35,488 bases of DNA from Sedimenticola hydrogenitrophicus (GTDB lineage Bacteria > Pseudomonadota > Gammaproteobacteria > Chromatiales > Chromatiaceae), in NCBI RefSeq assembly GCF_025175675.1, contig NZ_JANIOA010000042.1, positions 1 to 35,488 on the forward strand, read 5' to 3'. Under the pieces are notes generated by a model. That model saw only the letters and a program-made list of their open reading frames with translations, was not told the DNA's origin and did not search any database. Every line of letters begins with the position of its first letter. The stretch's first letter is position 1. A program made the position numbers and the translations under genes. This document shows positions 1 to 7,780 of this stretch, in pieces.

Positions 1-135
1 TGTTATTGCGCATACGTTTCCCTTGGCGTCGACATCAAGAATGGTGTTTTCATCCAGATCCTTGGATTCCGCGATGTTGTTGTCACGGAACTCTATATAC
101 AGGGTGTCAGTATCTTCAAAGTAGCTGACTTTCAT
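1..135 (-). CDS. DUF2283 family protein (3' part outside window)
   Basis: The first 45 codons of a minus-strand gene run off the left edge of the window. The translation starts MKVSYFEDTDTLYIEF and continues with a DVDAKGNVCAI-like strand. This is the pattern of the small all-beta DUF2283 family, whose function is unknown. The ATG at 133-135 is preceded on the minus strand by a strong ribosome binding site (AGGGGG). DUF2283 genes often sit next to small toxin-like genes, but the partner, if any, would lie outside this window. The family call is from sequence pattern only. Confidence 0.7.
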   Translation of the reverse strand, partial: MKVSYFEDTDTLYIEFRDNNIAESKDLDENTILDVDAKGNVCAIT

Positions 136-188
136 GATTTATACCCCCTATCAAAAAACGCATTGTAGTCCGCTAAATGGGGACTGCC

Positions 189-779
189 TCAGCCGCTCTC
201 GGCCAGGAACCGTGCCCGGTCCTCGGGGGTATTGATGTTGAGAAAGGTCTCCGGGGCGTCGGAGAAGTCGACGTTGACGGTGTGATGTTTGGCGTACCAC
301 CAGTCGATCTTGCGCTCGCCGGCCTGCAGGTAGGCCTCCAGGCTCGGTTGCAGGTGGGTGGCGATGAGGGCGTAGACCGGTTGCATGCGGTGGCCATCGT
401 GGGCTACGGCGATGTCGGCGCCGGCGGCCTGTTGCGCCTGGCGCAGGCGTTCCACCAGGTTGTCCGGCAGGCAGGGGCCGTCGCAGGGGAGGGTGACGAT
501 GAAGTCGCTGTCGATCTGTTGCATGACGGCGAGGAAGCCGGCCAGCGGGCCCTGGAAGTCGCTCAGGGTGTCGCTGATCACCGGGTGGCCGAAGGCGGCG
601 TAGCGTTCCAGGTTGCGGTTGGCGTTGATCACCACCTGGGCCACTTGGGGGCGGATGCGCTCCAGCACATGTTCAATCAAAGGCCGGCCGTCCAGGTCGA
701 TCAGCCCCTTGTCTTCTCCGCCCATGCGCCGGGCCTTGCCGCCGGCGAGGATCACGGCGGTGATTTTCGGTTCGCTCAT
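189..779 (-). CDS. mobA: Molybdenum cofactor guanylyltransferase MobA
   Basis: MobA joins GMP from GTP to molybdopterin-Mo in the cytoplasm, giving the bis-MGD cofactor used by formate dehydrogenases and related enzymes. The 196-residue product begins MSEPKITAVILAGGKARRMG, the nucleotide-binding loop of the MobA/NTP-transferase family, followed by GEDKGL. The later LPCDGP segment carries the metal-binding aspartate region. The length matches the family (about 190-200). The reading frame is open further upstream, but the ATG at 779 gives the correct N-terminus and overlaps the fdhD stop codon, indicating translational coupling. Pairing of mobA with fdhD fits a shared role in maturing a Mo/W formate dehydrogenase. 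That enzyme is not in the window. Confidence 0.95.
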   Translation of the reverse strand: MSEPKITAVILAGGKARRMGGEDKGLIDLDGRPLIEHVLERIRPQVAQVVINANRNLERYAAFGHPVISDTLSDFQGPLAGFLAVMQQIDSDFIVTLPCDGPCLPDNLVERLRQAQQAAGADIAVAHDGHRMQPVYALIATHLQPSLEAYLQAGERKIDWWYAKHHTVNVDFSDAPETFLNINTPEDRARFLAESG

Positions 780-1645
780 GCCTTTCTGCTCCCGGGTGTC
801 CGCTTCGGGGGTTGATCGTAGACGAACTGTTCCTGACCGTGGTAGAGCAGGAAGTGCTGACCCTTGGCGCGGGCCACCAGGGTGACGCCGAGGCGCTGGG
901 CCAGTTCCAGGCCCATCTGGGTAACACCGGAGCGGGAGAGCAGGATGGGGATGCCCATCTGCGCCACCTTGATCACCATCTCCGAGGTGAGCCGGCCGGT
1001 GGTGTAGAAGATCTTGTCGTGGCCGGCGGTCTCGTTCATCCACATGTGACCGGCGATGGTGTCGACGGCGTTGTGGCGGCCCACCTCCTCGACGAAATGG
1101 AGGATCTCGGTGCCCCGGCAGAGGGCGCAGCCGTGCACGGCGCCGGCGCGCCGGTAGATCTGGTTATGCTGGTCCAGGGCCTTGAGCAAACCATAGACGA
1201 GCGACTGCCGGAGTTCGGTTTTCGGCAGGGTGATCTTCTCCAGATCCTCCATCAGGTCGCCGAACATCGTGCCTTGGCCGCAACCGGTGGTGACGGTCTT
1301 GCGGCCAAGGCGGGCCTCGAGATCGGGGATCTCCTCGTGGGTCTGGATGGCGGCGGCCTCGGTCTCCCAGTCCACCTGGATGGCGGCGATCTGCTCGATC
1401 CGCTGCACCAGCCGCTGGTTGCGCAGCCAGCCGAGCACCAGCATCTCGGGCTGGGAGCCGAGGGTCATCAGGGTGACCAGCTCGCGCTTGTTGAGGTACA
1501 GGGTGAGGGCGCGCTCGGCCGCCACGTGACCCTCGCGCGGCTCGCCGTACTCGTCCAGCGAGGTGACCGCCAGAGTGGAGTCGAGGCCGGCATCGCTCAG
1601 GATCAGATGGGCGGATGGGGTGGCGTGTGTTGATTCGACGTTCAT
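776..1645 (-). CDS. fdhD: Formate dehydrogenase accessory sulfurtransferase FdhD (variant cysteine motif)
   Basis: FdhD carries sulfur from the IscS desulfurase to the bis-MGD cofactor before its insertion into formate dehydrogenase. The 289-residue product has the family landmarks: a central TTGCGQGTMFGD segment (residues 119-130), EEVGRHNAVDTIAGH (186-200), TTGRLTSEMV (215-224) and ILLSRSG (234-240). The usual CxxC loop is altered: Cys122 is kept, but the position three residues later is Gly125. A second cysteine pair, CALC (173-176), lies just before the EVGRHN motif. I chose the ATG at 1645 with AGGA upstream. A longer frame would need a TTG start inside the adjoining repeat element. The stop codon overlaps the start of mobA. 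Confidence 0.92.
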   Translation of the reverse strand: MNVESTHATPSAHLILSDAGLDSTLAVTSLDEYGEPREGHVAAERALTLYLNKRELVTLMTLGSQPEMLVLGWLRNQRLVQRIEQIAAIQVDWETEAAAIQTHEEIPDLEARLGRKTVTTGCGQGTMFGDLMEDLEKITLPKTELRQSLVYGLLKALDQHNQIYRRAGAVHGCALCRGTEILHFVEEVGRHNAVDTIAGHMWMNETAGHDKIFYTTGRLTSEMVIKVAQMGIPILLSRSGVTQMGLELAQRLGVTLVARAKGQHFLLYHGQEQFVYDQPPKRTPGSRKA

Positions 1646-1667
1646 GAAGCTCGGTGTCCTGGAGTTA

Positions 1668-1824
1668 GGGCCTGTCAATAAATAACTACTACGTCTTGCT
1701 GGTCTTTTCGTCCGCCTTCGGCGTTACGGCAAGACTTACATAGAACTACTATGCGCGCCTTGCCGTGCCTTGAAGGCAAACAAAAATCCGGCGCAATACA
1801 CAGCAGTTATTTCTTTCCAGGCCC
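1668..1824. repeat. Small foldback (MITE-like) element with TTA flanks
   Basis: A 157-bp non-coding block begins GGGCCTG (1668-1674) and ends CAGGCCC (1818-1824). The inverted similarity extends inward through AAATAACT on both arms. Internally GTCTTGC and GCAAGAC form another inverted pair, and CGCCTTCGGCG a small hairpin. The trinucleotide TTA directly flanks both ends (1665-1667 and 1825-1827), which looks like a 3-bp target duplication. It encodes no protein and lies 22 bp before the fdhD start, so it must replace or supply part of that promoter region. Naming it a MITE is inference; no parent transposase is visible. Confidence 0.65.
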
Positions 1825-1828
1825 TTAT

Positions 1829-1961
1829 CTATCTGCCCGGCCGGGATCGACGGCATTATGCCACAGATCCGTTTTGTTCCGGTCATGACGAGTGACCGGC
1901 TACAGATAATTTTAGCCCACCCGGTTAAGGCTTAATCCGGATACTTAACAGGGTGGTTTTT
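1829..1961 (+). ncRNA. Possible structured small RNA or leader
   Basis: This stretch has no credible protein but contains stacked inverted repeats on the plus strand: CCCGGCCGGG near 1836, a perfect 7-bp stem CCGGTCA/TGACCGG (1879-1899), and then a rho-independent terminator (1917-1961). No plus-strand gene lies upstream that needs this terminator. A short independent transcript, or a leader terminating before the ferredoxin gene, would explain it. I do not recognise a known RNA family and could not place a convincing promoter. Confidence 0.3.
1917..1961 (+). terminator. Rho-independent terminator
   Basis: The stem pairs 1917-1929 with 1944-1956: CCACCC pairs with GGGTGG and GTTAAG with CTTAAC, with one mismatch between the two blocks. 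It is followed immediately by TTTTT (1957-1961). This is the best intrinsic terminator shape in the window. The gene upstream, fdhD, is on the other strand, so the terminated transcript is unknown. Confidence 0.65.
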
Positions 1962-2012
1962 AAAGTATTGCGGCAGCATAACCGTATGGTCTGGTTAAAC
2001 AACCAACTCTTT

Positions 2013-2323
<311 letters not shown>

Positions 2324-2348
2324 CCGGCGGCGCATCGGATAGTCCGCC

Positions 2349-4016
2349 ATGACGCGTCCGCGCCCTTTTCCCTGGCTGTTCCTGCTGCTCCTGTTCCTGC
2401 TGCCCGGGTTGCCGGCGGCCCAGGGGCAGGGGGCGATCGCCTCGGCCCATCCCCTGGCCACCGAAGCGGGACTCGACATCCTGTCCGGGGGCGGCAACGC
2501 CTTCGACGCCGCCGTCACGGTGGCGGCGGTGCTGGCAGTGGTGGAGCCCTACAGCTCCGGCATGGGGGGCGGCGGTTTCTGGCTGCTGCACCGGGCCAGT
2601 GACGGTTACGAGGTGATGCTGGATGGCCGCGAGCGGGCACCGCTGGCGGCGCATCGCGATCTCTATCTCGATGACTCGGGCGAGGTGGTCCCCGGCCTGT
2701 CGGTGAACGGACCGCTGTCGGCGGGGATTCCCGGACAACCGGCGGCGCTGGCCCATCTGGCCGCCCGCTACGGCCGTCTGCCGCTGGCCCAAACCCTGGC
2801 ACCGGCGATCCGCCTGGCCCGGGAGGGTTTCCCGGTGGATGCCCATTACCGGCGCATGGCGGAATGGCGCCTGGAGCAGCTGCGCCGCTGGCCGGCCGCT
2901 AGCGCCCAGTTCCTGGCGGCGGGGGAGGTGCCCCTGCCAGGCGCCATCATCAAACAGCCCGACCTGGCCGAGACCCTGGAACGGCTGGCGGAGCAGGGAC
3001 GCGACGGCTTCTATCGCGGGACGCTGGCGGAGCGGCTGGTGGCCGGCGTGCAGGCCGCCGGCGGTATCTGGAAGGCGCAGGACCTGGCTGACTACCAGGT
3101 GGTGGAACGGAAACCGGTGCGCGGTGAATATCGCGGCATGAAGATCACCAGCGCGGCGCCGCCCTCGTCCGGCGGTATCGTGCTCATCAGCATGCTCAAC
3201 CAGCTGGCCCGTTTCGACCTGGAGAGCTACTCCCCGCTGCAGCGCAAGCACCTGCTGGTGGAGGTGATGCGCCGCGCCTATCGGGACCGGGCCGAGTACC
3301 TGGGTGACCCCGATTTTGTCGACATGCCGGTGGTGCGGCTGATCGACCCCGATTACGCGGCCGGGCTGGTGCGGGATATCCAGCTGGATGCCGCCACCCC
3401 CAGCCGCCACACCCCGGCCGGAGAGCATGGCGAGGGGCAGGACACCACCCACTACTCGATCATCGATGCCGAGGGCAACCGGGTCTCCGCCACCCTCAGC
3501 ATCAATTACCCGTTCGGCTCCTGCTTCGTGGCCCCCGGCACCGGCGTGCTGCTGAACGACGAGATGGATGACTTTTCCGCCCGCCCCGGCACACCCAATG
3601 TCTATGGCCTGGTGGGGGGCGAGGCCAACGCCATAGCCCCGGGCAAACGCATGCTCTCCAGCATGACCCCCACCTTCGTCGAGACCGGGCGGGGCGTGGC
3701 GGTCTTGGGCACCCCCGGCGGCAGCCGCATCATCAGCATGCTGCTGCACGGCGTCCTGGCGATGGCCGAGGGCGAAGGTCCCGGGGAGTGGGTCGGCCGC
3801 CCGCGCTATCACCACCAGTACCTGCCCGATGCGATCCAGTTTGAACCCGGGGCGCTGAGTGCCGGTGAACAGCAGCAACTGCAGGCCCTGGGGCACCGCC
3901 TGGAGCCGCTGGACTCCACCTACGGCAATATGCAGGCCTTGTATCGGGAGCGCGGAACCGGGCGCCTGAGCGGCGCCAGTGACCCGCGCGGCATGGGCAG
4001 TGCCCGGGTGGAGTGA
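2349..4016 (+). CDS. ggt: Gamma-glutamyltransferase
   Basis: This enzyme hydrolyses or transfers the gamma-glutamyl group of glutathione and related peptides, normally in the periplasm. The 555-residue precursor starts with a signal peptide (leucine-rich core at residues 9-19, then PGLPAAQGQG). The early segment SGGGNAFDAAV and GMGGGG are family hallmarks. The autocleavage and nucleophile threonine is Thr366 in DTTHYS, so the small subunit begins there. NDEMDDF and the oxyanion loop TPGGSRI follow. Length matches the family, and all key residues seem present, so the enzyme should be active. The ribosome binding site is poor. A separate small gene with its own strong ribosome site follows. Confidence 0.95.
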   Translation: MTRPRPFPWLFLLLLFLLPGLPAAQGQGAIASAHPLATEAGLDILSGGGNAFDAAVTVAAVLAVVEPYSSGMGGGGFWLLHRASDGYEVMLDGRERAPLAAHRDLYLDDSGEVVPGLSVNGPLSAGIPGQPAALAHLAARYGRLPLAQTLAPAIRLAREGFPVDAHYRRMAEWRLEQLRRWPAASAQFLAAGEVPLPGAIIKQPDLAETLERLAEQGRDGFYRGTLAERLVAGVQAAGGIWKAQDLADYQVVERKPVRGEYRGMKITSAAPPSSGGIVLISMLNQLARFDLESYSPLQRKHLLVEVMRRAYRDRAEYLGDPDFVDMPVVRLIDPDYAAGLVRDIQLDAATPSRHTPAGEHGEGQDTTHYSIIDAEGNRVSATLSINYPFGSCFVAPGTGVLLNDEMDDFSARPGTPNVYGLVGGEANAIAPGKRMLSSMTPTFVETGRGVAVLGTPGGSRIISMLLHGVLAMAEGEGPGEWVGRPRYHHQYLPDAIQFEPGALSAGEQQQLQALGHRLEPLDSTYGNMQALYRERGTGRLSGASDPRGMGSARVE

Positions 4017-4147
4017 CCGGGACGTCCCTGATGACTTTGGGTTGATAATTCCGGCATATCCGGGTTCAATGCCCGGTCAGACCCGGGCGTCGTCGCTACG
4101 CCGTCCGCCCCGTGGTGGTAACAGTCACAGTATCAGGAGAGCGTTTT

Positions 4148-4402
4148 ATGCAATTCAGTCCTTGCAAGGGTGGAGATTTCTGCAGTCAGGAGGGTACCCA
4201 CTGCTCCGGTTGTGGCCGCAGCCACGAAGAGATCGCCAAGACCCGTGACCTGGTGTTTGCCGTCACCCGTTTCGCCATCGAGATGGGCTATGAGAACGTC
4301 GAGGATTTCACCACCTTTGTCGGCGACAAGGCCGCCAAGAACGTGCGCAAACAGCAGCAGTTGAGCCAGCCGGGCGGTATCGGTATCCCGATCGGCAAGT
4401 GA
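4148..4402 (+). CDS. Small cysteine-cluster protein, DUF1289-like
   Basis: The 84-residue product opens MQFSPCKGGDFCSQEG and continues HCSGCGRSHEEI. Four cysteines (6, 12, 19, 22) followed by GR and an EI helix resemble the DUF1289 family, whose members have the pattern SPC-xxx-C-xxx-C-xGC-R. The spacing differs, so it is a relative or look-alike. A metal-binding role (zinc or iron-sulfur) is inferred only from the cysteines. The C-terminal end is Gln/Gly-rich and probably disordered. I chose the ATG at 4148 because AGGAGAGC precedes it at good distance; an in-frame GTG start at 4112 lacks such a site. Function unknown. Confidence 0.75.
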   Translation: MQFSPCKGGDFCSQEGTHCSGCGRSHEEIAKTRDLVFAVTRFAIEMGYENVEDFTTFVGDKAAKNVRKQQQLSQPGGIGIPIGK

Positions 4403-4472
4403 CATCGCCCCGGTCTTGACCGGAGGGTGAATATTAGCCGCGAATGCACGCGAGAAGTGGTGCAGGAGGAGT

Positions 4473-4536
4473 GGTACAGGGATGTACCGTTTACGGAGCC
4501 GAGGTTGCAATGCACCGTTTACGGACCTAAGGATGG
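4473..4536 (+). repeat. 64-bp dispersed repeat, copy A
   Basis: This segment begins GGTACAGGGATGTACCG and ends GGATGG. It matches, in inverted orientation and with about ten substitutions, the segment at 17015-17078. It contains small palindromes such as GGTACA/TGTACC. The copy at 17015 lies inside a longer inverted repeat; this one has lost those outer arms. Confidence 0.75.
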
Positions 4537-4582
4537 AATAAACGCAAATCAAGTCGTTGAGGCTTTTTACTGATGCCAAATT

Positions 4583-4668
4583 GTAGGGTGCCGGTGAGGT
4601 ACGAACCGCACCATCCTGGATATGAAGCATCCTCCATGATGCGGTTCGTTTTACTCACCGCATCCTAC
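4583..4668. repeat. REP-like palindrome, copy 1
   Basis: It begins GTAGGGTGCCGGTGAGGTA and ends with CTCACCGCATCCTAC. Between these arms CGAACCGCA and TGCGGTTCG pair. Copies with the same arms occur at 9551-9628 and 14902-14982. All three lie between genes. Confidence 0.8.
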
Positions 4669-4738
4669 GTTTCCAACGATTCACAATATCGTCATTCGCG
4701 TTCATTCACGTTCATTCGCGGCTAAATACAAATCCCAC

Positions 4739-5551
4739 TCACCGCTGGCAGCGATCGCAGAAGAAACTGGAACGCTGGCCGATGCGCTGCTGCCTGACCG
4801 GCGTTCCGCAGCCCGGGCAGGGCGCCCCCGCCCGGCCGTAGACCTGCAGCTCCTGGGCGAAATAGCCGGGCTTGCCATCCTCCTGCTGGAAATCCCGCAG
4901 GGTGGTGCCGCCCCGGGCGATGGCCGCGGCAAGCACCTCTTTTATCTCCCCGCTGAGCCGGGCGTAGCGGGCGGCCGAGATTCGGTTGGCGGCACGGGTC
5001 GGCAATATGCCGGCCCGGTACAGCGCCTCGTTGGCATAGATATTCCCCACCCCTACTACCACCCGGCCGTCCATGATCAGGCTCTTCACCGCCACCCGGC
5101 GCTTTTGTGCCTGGCGGTGCAGGTAGTCGCCATCGAACGCCTCAGAGAGGGGTTCCGGCCCCAGATGGGCAAGCAGCGGATGCTCCGCCACCGGCCGGTC
5201 GGTCCAGAGCACGGCACCAAAACGGCGCGGGTCGCGCAGCCGCAGGCAGCAGTCGCGGAACCGCAGGTCGAAGTGGTCATGCTTGCCCGGTTCGCTGTCG
5301 CGCGGCAGGATGCGCAGGCTGCCGGACATGCCCAGATGCAGGATCAGGGTGCCGTTGGCGAGGTTGAGCAGCAGGTACTTGGCGCGCCGCTCCACCGAGC
5401 GCACGGTGCGGCCGGTCACCAGTCCGGCCAGGTTGTCCGCCACCGGCCAGCGCAGGTTGGGCTGGCGCACCGCCACGCCGCTGATCCGCCGCCCCTGGAT
5501 ATGCGGGGCGATGCCGCTGCGGGTGGTCTCGACCTCGGGTAGTTCAGGCAT
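4739..5551 (-). CDS. mutM: Formamidopyrimidine-DNA glycosylase
   Basis: MutM (Fpg) removes 8-oxoguanine and ring-opened purines from DNA and nicks the strand by beta/delta elimination. The 270-residue product starts MPELPEVET, with the catalytic Pro2 and Glu3 exposed after Met removal. The lysine in RRAKYLLL and the helix-two-turn-helix segment GVGNIYANEALY follow. The C-terminal zinc finger is complete: CPGCGTPV about 20 residues before the end and CDRCQ at the end. The length equals that of E. coli Fpg. The gene ends in the repeat-rich stretch at 4403-4738 and starts immediately after the DUF4340 gene, with which it may be cotranscribed. Confidence 0.97.
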   Translation of the reverse strand: MPELPEVETTRSGIAPHIQGRRISGVAVRQPNLRWPVADNLAGLVTGRTVRSVERRAKYLLLNLANGTLILHLGMSGSLRILPRDSEPGKHDHFDLRFRDCCLRLRDPRRFGAVLWTDRPVAEHPLLAHLGPEPLSEAFDGDYLHRQAQKRRVAVKSLIMDGRVVVGVGNIYANEALYRAGILPTRAANRISAARYARLSGEIKEVLAAAIARGGTTLRDFQQEDGKPGYFAQELQVYGRAGAPCPGCGTPVRQQRIGQRSSFFCDRCQR

Positions 5552-5552
5552 T

Positions 5553-6425
5553 TTATTCGCCTATTCCCGGTGGCCTGAGCCCCGGTGACCTGAGCAGGGC
5601 GTCGCTGTTCAGCCCATAGGCCAGCCCCAGCGCCCGGTTGACCAGCAGGGTCTGGGATTTCTGCCGGATCACCTCCAGTAGCAGCGGCTCCGCCTGGTCC
5701 GCGAGGCGTACGCTCACGGTCGCATCACCCGGTGTGGTGGGCGCCTTGATCACCCGGGCCACCCAGGTGTGCTGCCAGGCGGTCGCCTTGTCCCGCAGCT
5801 GGTCGTGCTCCAGCGCCGGATTGGCGGGCTCCAGGTGCCAGTCGCCCTGGTCGTTGTAGAGGCGCCAGTCGGGGGTGCTGATCTCGCGGATCTCCGTGCC
5901 CTCGGCGAACAGGGCGTGGCTGATGAACTCCTCGGCGCGGGCCAGGGCGTGGTGCGGGAAGATGTCGTTGGTCAGGTAGAGCCGGTCATCGATACGCAGG
6001 TAGCGGCGGTAGTTGTAGGGGTGGGTGCCGCCGAAGGTGATACGGGTCTGGTTGAAGGTGAGTTCGGCCAGCGGCCGGTCCAGACCGAACTCGGTTAGCC
6101 GCTCCGCCGGCAGGGGGAAGGATTCGACCTGCGGGGTGGAGAGCAGATCCAGCAGGATATCAATGCGCGGCGTGTTGGCGGGCACCCGGTAGGGCTCGGT
6201 CATCCGCCACTCCCGGCCCTCCCGTTGCAGGACGAACCGGGGGCCATTGTTGTTGCGGATCTCGATCCGCTGGATGGCCGCCGGGTCGAGCCGGGTGAGC
6301 GGCTCGCTCGGCGCACCGGTTGGTTGTTCCGGGGTGAGCCAGACCCACAGGCCCAACAGCAGCACCAGCAGTAACAGGAACAGATTGACCAGGGGCTGTT
6401 TGCGCATACGCGGCTTCTCCGTCAT
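5553..6425 (-). CDS. DUF4340 domain protein of ABC/GldG-type operon
   Basis: The 290-residue product has a basic start (MTEKPRMRKQPLVN), one membrane helix (LFLLLLVLLLGLWVWL) and a large extracytoplasmic part. LDPAAIQRIEIR, EGREWRM and LTEFGLDRP are typical of DUF4340 proteins, which occur beside GldG-type ABC transporter genes. The exact role is unknown. I use the ATG at 6425, which overlaps the stop of the upstream gene as ATGA; a start 18 bases earlier is also possible. The gene is last of a four-gene set (ATPase, permease, GldG-like, DUF4340), each overlapping the next, so the proteins probably act together at the inner membrane. Confidence 0.85.
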   Translation of the reverse strand: MTEKPRMRKQPLVNLFLLLLVLLLGLWVWLTPEQPTGAPSEPLTRLDPAAIQRIEIRNNNGPRFVLQREGREWRMTEPYRVPANTPRIDILLDLLSTPQVESFPLPAERLTEFGLDRPLAELTFNQTRITFGGTHPYNYRRYLRIDDRLYLTNDIFPHHALARAEEFISHALFAEGTEIREISTPDWRLYNDQGDWHLEPANPALEHDQLRDKATAWQHTWVARVIKAPTTPGDATVSVRLADQAEPLLLEVIRQKSQTLLVNRALGLAYGLNSDALLRSPGLRPPGIGE

Positions 6426-7780
6426 GCCCTGCGGCGCCGCCACCAGATGAACAGGCCGGTGGCAATCAGCAGTAGCGGTAGTATAAACAGAAAGCCGAGC
6501 CCGATCGCGGCCCCGGCGGTGCGGCTCAGCTCGAGTCGGGTATCGGGGGCGGTCCTGGCCGGTATGTCCAGCAGATTGTCATCCCCGCTGAGCCAGCGGA
6601 TCAGATTCAGTCCCAGGTCGAGGTTGCCGCCGTTGCCCAGGTAGCTGTTGGAGAGAAAATCGCCGTCGCCCAGCACCATCAGCCGCTGTGATGTTCCTTC
6701 CAACTGACGGCTGAAGGCGTAACCCAGGGTCAGGGGGCCGGGCTCCTCGCCCAGCGCCGCATCACGCCGCAGTTCGCCGCTCAGGGTGCTGGTCTCGTTC
6801 CAGCTGCCCGGCTGGGTCTGTAACAGGGGAGTGGCCTGCCAGCCGTCAGCCGGACTGGCCTTGAGGGCGGCGGCGAAGGGGTAGAGCGTCACCCGCTCCA
6901 GGCGCTGCGTGGCGGGGTGGTCGGGAAACCGGGTCACCAGGGCGATGGCGGGATTGTCCAGGCCGAGGCCGGCGGCGTTGGCATCCACCACCGTGCCCGG
7001 CAGGATCTCCAGGCCGAGCTCCGGGAACAGCTCCGGCAGTCCATGTTGCGGGCCGGGATCGGTCAGCCACAACAGGTTACCGCCGCGGCCGAGGTAATCG
7101 GTGATCACCTGCCGCTCCGCCGGCAGCAGGTCGACCTGGGGGCCGGCCAGCACCAGCAGCGCGATATTGCGCGGGATCAGCGGCTGCTCGCTCAGCTGCA
7201 GCGCCTGGATCCGATAGCCCTTGCGCTGCAGTTCGGCGCTGAACTCCCCCAGGTCGTGGTTGGCCTTGCCGTTGAGCCGGCGTTCGCCATGCCCCTCGAT
7301 GCCGGCGATCCAGCGCTGGCCTCGCTGGATCAGCCGCTGGATGCTGTTGCTGATCTGCTGCTCGGTCAGGGTGTCCAGGTTCTCATTGCGCCCCTGGTAA
7401 CTGAGTTGCAGCTCACCGGCGCGGCGGATTCCGGTCTCGCGGGTCAGTTCGGGCTGCAGCGCCGGGTCGATGAATTCCAGCGTGATGTCGGGGCGGTGTC
7501 GCTGATAGGGTTCGATGACGGCGCGGATCTGTTGCCGCAGCTGCGGATTGGCCGGGGCAAAGGAGCGGATCAGCAGCGGTGCTTCCAGTCGCTCCAATAG
7601 TTGCCGACTGGCGCCGGTGAGGCTGTTTCGGGCCCGGTCGCTCCAGTCGTACACGCCCTGGTAGCGCTGGCTGAGCCAGCCGGCCAGGCCGATGGCGAGG
7701 AGCAGCAACAGATAGAAGAGCAGGCCCTCCAGGCGCCGCCGGAAACGGTGTTGTCTGGTGGCGGACAATTCAGCCCCCAC
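6422..7780 (-). CDS. GldG-like ABC transporter auxiliary protein
   Basis: The 452-residue protein has an N-terminal membrane helix (GLLFYLLLLLAIGLAGWL), a long extracytoplasmic region and a second helix at the C-terminus (IGLGFLFILPLLLIATGLFIWW) followed by RRRR. The middle resembles the ABC_transp_aux/GldG family: DWSDRARNSLT near the start, then a thioredoxin-like and a glutamine-amidotransferase-like fold. IEGHGERRLNG, LLVLAGPQVDLLPAE and YLGRGGNLLWLTDPG are typical landmarks. GldG was first named in Bacteroidetes gliding, but homologues are widespread in non-gliding bacteria with unknown substrate. The start is GTG at 7780, overlapping the end of the permease gene by 11 bases. Confidence 0.88.
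   Translation of the reverse strand: MGAELSATRQHRFRRRLEGLLFYLLLLLAIGLAGWLSQRYQGVYDWSDRARNSLTGASRQLLERLEAPLLIRSFAPANPQLRQQIRAVIEPYQRHRPDITLEFIDPALQPELTRETGIRRAGELQLSYQGRNENLDTLTEQQISNSIQRLIQRGQRWIAGIEGHGERRLNGKANHDLGEFSAELQRKGYRIQALQLSEQPLIPRNIALLVLAGPQVDLLPAERQVITDYLGRGGNLLWLTDPGPQHGLPELFPELGLEILPGTVVDANAAGLGLDNPAIALVTRFPDHPATQRLERVTLYPFAAALKASPADGWQATPLLQTQPGSWNETSTLSGELRRDAALGEEPGPLTLGYAFSRQLEGTSQRLMVLGDGDFLSNSYLGNGGNLDLGLNLIRWLSGDDNLLDIPARTAPDTRLELSRTAGAAIGLGFLFILPLLLIATGLFIWWRRRRA

Larger units (their letters stand above)
4403..4738. other. Non-coding repeat nest between the cysteine-protein gene and mutM
   Basis: No gene is seen in these 336 bases. They hold CCGGTCTTGACCGG (4411-4424), a 19-bp segment beginning TAGCCGCGAATG (4435-4453) whose near-inverse (17 of 19) lies at 4706-4724, a 64-bp repeat (4473-4536), a REP-like palindrome (4583-4668), and short CGTTCATTC direct repeats (about 4690-4720). 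Both neighbouring genes are transcribed toward it, so it is a convergent 3' region. I could not identify a clean terminator. Confidence 0.7.

Noticed and set aside
812-1633. Long plus-strand open frame opposite fdhD
   Set aside because: It is the antisense shadow of fdhD in GC-rich DNA; no family signature and no ribosome site, while fdhD motifs are clear.
4690-4720. Short CGTTCATTC direct repeats as a CRISPR or iteron array
   Set aside because: Units are about 10 bp, only three in number, with no spacers; more likely part of the neighbouring repeat.
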